NCBI GenBank assembly: GCA_903921605.1
Contig: CAIXQV010000071.1
Coordinates: forward strand, 1 to 27,743
Reading direction: 5' to 3'
Length of the DNA: 27,743 nt
Source: an uncultured Planctomycetaceae bacterium
GTDB lineage: Bacteria > Planctomycetota > Planctomycetia > Planctomycetales > Planctomycetaceae
A program made the position numbers and the translations under genes. Under the pieces are notes generated by a model that saw only the letters and a program-made list of their open reading frames with translations, was not told the DNA's origin and did no database searches. Within the stretch, counting starts at the first letter, position 1. Every line of letters starts with the position of its first letter. Of the stretch, positions 24,219 to 27,743 are shown piece by piece.

Positions 24219-24641
24219 TCAAGTACGCCAGACCTGAAGACGCGCGCAGAACTCGGGCGCGTGGGTGTCGCTGGCGAGAATTGGGCCAAGGCAATAATCC
24301 GCCTTCACCACAGATCCTGCGTTCGCATCGGTTTCTGGAGCAACAATCCAGAGAACGCATTCCGGAGGAGCCACGATCGCCACCGCATTGGTCGCGACAA
24401 AGCGGCACTCGGTGTGATCGCATTCGCTGGAATGCTTATCATGTGACACTGGAGATTCAGAATCCGATGACCGGTGGTGCGAGTGACCCGGAGCATGTGA
24501 ATGCCCGCAGTGCGTGGAATGCTGGGTCTCAGAGGTCTCTACACAATGACTCATGCAACCATGGACATGATGCCAGCCGCATCCGTAGACGCTGTGCAAC
24601 AGCATCGTCAGAAGCGTCAAACATCGAAAAAACACGGCCAC
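24219..24641 (-). CDS. Small exported His/Cys-rich protein, probable metal binder
   Basis: This 140-residue protein has a short hydrophobic N-terminus (MAVFFRCLTLLTMLLHSVYG) that fits a signal peptide. The rest is rich in possible metal ligands: ten cysteines and sixteen histidines, concentrated between residues 21 and 79 (for example CGWHHVHGCMSHC and HCGHSHAPGHSHH). The C-terminal half is less biased and contains a hydrophobic stretch (NAVAIVAPPECVLWIVAP). No known domain was recognised. The start is GTG at 24641, preceded by GGAG with a seven-base spacing. It lies 253 bases upstream of the adaptor/pump genes on the same strand, which suggests a periplasmic metal buffer or chaperone for them. 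The region is overlapped by several frames on the other strand, but this one has the signal peptide, ribosome binding site and a meaningful composition. Confidence 0.68.
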   Translation of the reverse strand: MAVFFRCLTLLTMLLHSVYGCGWHHVHGCMSHCVETSETQHSTHCGHSHAPGHSHHRSSDSESPVSHDKHSSECDHTECRFVATNAVAIVAPPECVLWIVAPETDANAGSVVKADYCLGPILASDTHAPEFCARLQVWRT

Positions 24642-24821
24642 AGGAACACTCCAGTGCGAGCTGACCTCGTCCGGTCTGGAGATAAATCCAAGGAAAACCG
24701 CGTGGTCAACAACTGATGCAACTCTACATCATAGATCCCATGGCGCGAATATGAAGATGTTGCTTTTGCTCAACTGCGGTTTTGTGCCGATCGGGTTTTC
24801 CCCCGGAGTTCGGCCGGACGA

Positions 24822-25775
24822 TCAAGGGGATTGCAAGGCACTTTTGAGTCGCATGAAATTGCCGTGGATTCGTTCGAAAACGCTGTTCGACGAATCCTGC
24901 AGCGGATACTCACAGAGATCTATTCGGATCACGGTGAGTCCAGCCTCGGTGGCGAATGTGGCTGTCGATACTGGTTGAAGTGAATTCAGCAGAATGAAAC
25001 GAGGCTTGTCTTTCGGCAGTTTATCCGTCAGGGCCGCTAACTCATCTTTCGCGATGGATGTCAGTTCCTGAGATTCATCCCAATGCACATATTGGAACTC
25101 CAGGCCCAGCTTGCTGGTCAGGTAATGATAGTAGGGACTGTCGCCGACCAACGTGATTTTCTGGGCGGGCGTCTTTGCAGAAATCTCAGCAGCGAGTGCT
25201 TGAGTCTTTTCAAGCTGCGTTTTGATCATCGTTAAGGCTGCGGTGATCTCGCGGGATGCTGCTGGCTCCAATTCCACAAAGAGATCTGCGACCCGAATGA
25301 ATTGCGATTCAGCGAGTTCCGGGTCCAGCCAGGTGGCCCACACGGTTCCAGGATGGGCATGTTTACCTTCAGGGCCGTGTTGATGAGTGATCGCGTCCGG
25401 AATTCGGATGAATTCGGAGTAGTAGCCAGCCGCCGTGTCCTTCAGGCGCGAGCCTGGCAGGGAGACTCGATCCTTCCACGGCTCATAACCCGCGCCGCTG
25501 ATCAGAATCATGTTGGCATTCTGGAGACGCTTCACATCGTCTTTCTGTGGCTTCCAGTTGCGAGACGCGATGTTATCCGGAGTAATCTTGTGCACTTCGA
25601 TGTGGTCACCAGCGAGTAAGTCAGCCACCTCGAAAAGTGGCTGACTTGTGACCATGACCACTGGCTTCTTGTCGGCGGTGGAATTGCTCGATCGGTCAGT
25701 CGATGAGCTGTCCTTGACGTCGCTGCATCCAGAGATGAGCAAGCAGGCCGTCAGAATGAAGCCCCAGGAACGCAT
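24822..25775 (-). CDS. ZnuA/TroA-like substrate-binding lipoprotein with atypical metal ligands
   Basis: This 317-residue lipoprotein is related to cluster A-I metal-binding proteins (ZnuA/TroA, PF01297). The signal MRSWGFILTACLLISGC ends in a lipobox with Cys17. The first domain begins VVMVTSQPLFEVADLLAGD, then KPQKDDVKRLQNANMILISG, matching the family order. The normal first ligand motif (PHxYEP) is replaced by SRNWKP, the PHxW ligand block by VWATWLDP, and the third (SHDAF-like) by GDSPYYHY. A histidine cluster, HQHGPEGKHAH, precedes TWLDP and could supply metal ligands instead. The start is Met at 25775, six bases after TGGAG; the Met at 25787 would add four residues. No ABC ATPase or permease gene is nearby, so it may be an orphan receptor or buffer. 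Confidence 0.82.
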   Translation of the reverse strand: MRSWGFILTACLLISGCSDVKDSSSTDRSSNSTADKKPVVMVTSQPLFEVADLLAGDHIEVHKITPDNIASRNWKPQKDDVKRLQNANMILISGAGYEPWKDRVSLPGSRLKDTAAGYYSEFIRIPDAITHQHGPEGKHAHPGTVWATWLDPELAESQFIRVADLFVELEPAASREITAALTMIKTQLEKTQALAAEISAKTPAQKITLVGDSPYYHYLTSKLGLEFQYVHWDESQELTSIAKDELAALTDKLPKDKPRFILLNSLQPVSTATFATEAGLTVIRIDLCEYPLQDSSNSVFERIHGNFMRLKSALQSP

Positions 25776-25820
25776 CATCGACTCCATCAGTCAATTGATT
25801 TAGCCGCCGTTTCGTTTGTA

Positions 25821-25882
25821 TTGCTGGCTTCAGCCAGCAACACAACGCGACCAGGAGTGCCGATGCCGACTGAAATCGGCAC
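25821..25882. repeat. Two adjacent REP-like hairpins downstream of asd
   Basis: The first is TTGCTGGC-TTCA-GCCAGCAA (25821-25840), perfect in its eight-base arms. The second is GTGCCGAT (25857-25864) with ATCGGCAC (25875-25882), again perfect, around a ten-base loop. Neither has a T-tract. They lie between asd and the ZnuA-like gene, both on the minus strand, and may mark the operon boundary. The sequences look like dispersed palindromic repeats, though only one copy of each was noticed in this window. Confidence 0.6.
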
Positions 25883-25914
25883 CACGAATCAAATCAACGC
25901 GCCACCAACAAGGT

Positions 25915-26922
25915 TTACTTCAGGTTCTTCGCCAGTAGCTCTGCAATCTGAACGGCGTTTGTCGCCGCACCTTTGCGAAGATTGTCGGACACGCACCAGA
26001 ACGTGATGGCATTCGGATTCGACATGTCCTTGCGAATACGTCCGATAAAGACATCGTCGCTGCCATCACAGGTCGATGGCATCGGATACTGACTGTTGGC
26101 AGGATCATCGACCACTGTAATGCCCGGCGTTGCCGTGAAGAGCCGGCGAGCTTCTTCCACAGAAACTGGTCGTTCCGTTTCGACGTTGATTGTTTCGCTG
26201 TGACAGTTCGAAACAGGAATACGAATACAGGTGGCGCAGACCTGAATGGACTCATCGCCCAGGATCTTGCGAGTTTCGTAGACCATCTTCAACTCCTCGC
26301 TGGTGTATCCGTCGTCCTTGAAACTGCCGATCTGTGGGATTGCGTTGAACGCGATTGGATACTTGAAGACCTGGTACTGATAGTCTTTGCCTTCCAGATG
26401 CGCGCGGGAGCCATCAATAAGATCAGCAGTTCCCTGCAAGCCTGCACCGCTGGTGGCTTGATAAGTACTCACGATCACGCGGCGAACTTTTGCGGCATCA
26501 TGCAATGGCTTCAGGGCCAGAACCATTTGAGTCGTTGAACAATTTGGACTCGCGATAATTCCTTTGGCATTCAAAGCAGCTTCGGGATTAATCTCCGGGA
26601 CGACCAAAGCCACATCGGGCTTCATGCGGAAGAAGCCGGATTCATCGATGACCTTGCACCCAGCTTTGATGGCTGATGGCAGAAACTCGGCAGCCGTCTC
26701 ATCCGGAGTGCTGGCGATGAGCAGGTCGATTCCTTTGAAACAGTCGTGAGTCAGTTCTTCCACTGTGATCGTGCTTCCGTTGAATTCCACTTTCTGGCCG
26801 GCGCTGCGGGCCGATGCGAGAAAGCGGAAGTTCTTTGCGGGGAATTTTCGTTCCTGCAGAAGCTGAAGAATGATTCGCCCTACGGCACCAGTCGCGCCGA
26901 CGACGGCCACAGTGTTAAACAC
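25915..26922 (-). CDS. asd: Aspartate-semialdehyde dehydrogenase
   Basis: This 335-residue cytosolic enzyme reduces L-aspartyl-4-phosphate to L-aspartate-4-semialdehyde with NADPH, the branch point to lysine/diaminopimelate, threonine and methionine. The N-terminal Rossmann motif is GATGAVG (9-15). The catalytic cysteine is C128 in SPNCSTTQM, and the substrate-binding/acid-base block is RIPVSNCHSE with R234 and H241. Length and ending (RKGAATNAVQIAELL) match the family. The start is GTG, with AGGA seven bases upstream. Its neighbour on the left is the ZnuA-like gene behind two hairpins, and on the right a divergent ECF sigma gene; no other amino-acid synthesis gene is in the window, as is common for planctomycete asd. 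Confidence 0.95.
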   Translation of the reverse strand: MFNTVAVVGATGAVGRIILQLLQERKFPAKNFRFLASARSAGQKVEFNGSTITVEELTHDCFKGIDLLIASTPDETAAEFLPSAIKAGCKVIDESGFFRMKPDVALVVPEINPEAALNAKGIIASPNCSTTQMVLALKPLHDAAKVRRVIVSTYQATSGAGLQGTADLIDGSRAHLEGKDYQYQVFKYPIAFNAIPQIGSFKDDGYTSEELKMVYETRKILGDESIQVCATCIRIPVSNCHSETINVETERPVSVEEARRLFTATPGITVVDDPANSQYPMPSTCDGSDDVFIGRIRKDMSNPNAITFWCVSDNLRKGAATNAVQIAELLAKNLK

Positions 26923-26983
26923 GGAATTATCCTTTCGAAACGGAAAGACAGCTCAGGTGAGCGGTGGAAGAAGTCAGCGAATT

Positions 26984-27015
26984 GTCGGTGGTAGCCCGTT
27001 TTCCAGACCACCAAC
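26984..27015. repeat. Imperfect hairpin in the asd/sigma divergent gap
   Basis: GTCGGTGGT (26984-26992) pairs with ACCACCAAC (27007-27015) with one mismatch, which becomes a U-G wobble when the minus strand is RNA, as in the asd leader. Its loop is AGCCCGTTTTCCAG. It looks like a REP-type palindrome or a leader hairpin of asd. A second small stem, CGGGAA/TTCCCG (27041-27059), follows in the same gap. Confidence 0.4.
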
Positions 27016-27117
27016 GTACATGGGCTGTTCCTTTTGGGAGCGGGAAAATATCCTTCCCGGTGAGAATTTCCAATTCCGGCAGACAAACTGAGCATTCTCC
27101 CGACTTTTGACAATGCC

Positions 27118-27675
27118 GTGAACCAAACAGAAGCCTCCGAATTTCAGGCTCGTTTCAAGATCTGCGTTGGTCGCCTGACGCTTGAGCCTGAGCGCGCGCT
27201 GACGGAGATGTTTGACCTTGCGGCTCAGCGATTGGTTCGGTTTGCTGTCACAATTACTGGAAATCAGCCGGACGCTGAGGATGCACTGCAGGGGGCATTT
27301 TCCCGCATTGCCTTTCGACCTCGGTTACTGGCGAATGCGGACGCTCCCTGGCCGTATTTGATTCGTTCGGTGAGAAACGAAGCCCTGCGGATTATCCAAA
27401 AGAGACGAGGCAGTGGATACGAAACGCCGGATCGAGGCTCCAGCGAGGAAAGCGTGGAGGCTCAGGTCGTTCAGGAAGAAACGGCGGACAGTGTTCGAAG
27501 AGTGCTGCAATCCCTTCCCAAGTCTCAGTATGAGGTTGTCATTCTTAAGCATTGGGAAGAACTGACGTTTGCCGAAATCGCCGAAGCACTGGGATTGTCA
27601 CAGAATACTGTGGCCAGCCGATACCGATATGCGATGGAAAAGCTTCAAAGAAGTCTTGAACCCCTTATAAAATAG
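27118..27675 (+). CDS. ECF-type RNA polymerase sigma factor
   Basis: This 185-residue sigma factor has region 2 (about 30-97, with DAEDALQGAFSRI and PWPYLIRSVRNEALRIIQKR) and region 4 (about 125-177, with SLPKSQYEVVILKHWEELTF and the helix-turn-helix IAEALGLSQNTVASRYRYAM). Regions 1.2 and 3 are absent, which defines the extracytoplasmic-function group. It would redirect RNA polymerase to a dedicated regulon under an unknown signal. The start is GTG at 27118; the in-window ATG at 27113 is followed at once by a stop codon. It is divergent from asd over a 195-base gap. Just after it, at 27727 (GTG) or 27736 (ATG), a further frame opens at the window edge, which is where an anti-sigma or membrane partner gene would be expected, but too little is visible to call it. 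Confidence 0.9.
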   Translation: MNQTEASEFQARFKICVGRLTLEPERALTEMFDLAAQRLVRFAVTITGNQPDAEDALQGAFSRIAFRPRLLANADAPWPYLIRSVRNEALRIIQKRRGSGYETPDRGSSEESVEAQVVQEETADSVRRVLQSLPKSQYEVVILKHWEELTFAEIAEALGLSQNTVASRYRYAMEKLQRSLEPLIK

Positions 27676-27743
27676 TTATCCCCACCCCAAAAATCCTGCC
27701 ATGATTTTGTTCTCTTCAATGGACAAGTGAATCCAATGATCGA

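Noticed and set aside
24129..24664. Plus-strand open frames opposite the His/Cys-rich gene
   Set aside because: Arg/Ser-rich random-looking products without ribosome binding sites; the minus-strand frame has a signal peptide, a Shine-Dalgarno sequence and a non-random Cys/His pattern.
1..27743. tRNA, rRNA, insertion sequence, integrase or phage genes
   Set aside because: Looked for while reading both strands; no cloverleaf, transposase motif or phage-type gene was recognised.

Overview
This window is chromosomal DNA of a planctomycete (Planctomycetota, probably a Planctomycetales member; the genus cannot be fixed from sequence alone). The diagnosis rests on two separate clusters of the planctomycete-typical pair DUF1501 plus PSCyt1/DUF1549/DUF1553 ('PSD1') multidomain cytochrome proteins, together with a secreted sugar-dehydrogenase/cytochrome c/CBM fusion and a TraR/DksA-type zinc-finger gene fused translationally to lspA.

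Layout. 1-8201 is a minus-strand operon read from right to left: sugar dehydrogenase-PKD-cytochrome c-CBM protein, DUF1501 protein, PSD1 protein with an inserted jelly-roll region, and a second DUF1501 protein cut by the window edge. All four carry export signals, so the set looks like an extracytoplasmic oxidative/hydrolytic module with c-type hemes. On the plus strand, 8437-11515 holds a DUF167 protein, an MFS permease of the organic-anion (ACS-like) type and a neutral-ceramidase-like hydrolase without a signal peptide. A convergent Tat-exported metallophosphoesterase (11487-12383) overlaps the end of the hydrolase gene.

12384-13207 is the largest non-coding stretch. It contains a long imperfect inverted repeat (12425-12498) and, most notably, a candidate small RNA on the minus strand (about 12785-12592). 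This has four hairpins with near-identical UGAGA loops, two repeated GAGAGAGAC linkers and a strong intrinsic terminator. The right part is the leader of a second DUF1501-PSD1 operon (13208-17979, plus), whose PSD1 protein carries a LamG-like domain inserted near the very C-terminus.

18250-19196 is the dksA-like/lspA overlapping pair with a recognisable sigma70-type promoter. 19218-25775 (minus) is a metal-handling region: a ZnuA/TroA-like lipoprotein with atypical ligands, a small exported His/Cys-rich protein, a His-tailed membrane-fusion adaptor and a CzcA/CusA-type RND pump. The window closes with asd (aspartate-semialdehyde dehydrogenase, minus) and a divergent ECF sigma factor (plus). 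Several intergenic gaps carry REP-like hairpins of different sequence families. No tRNA, rRNA, CRISPR array, transposase or phage gene was recognised.
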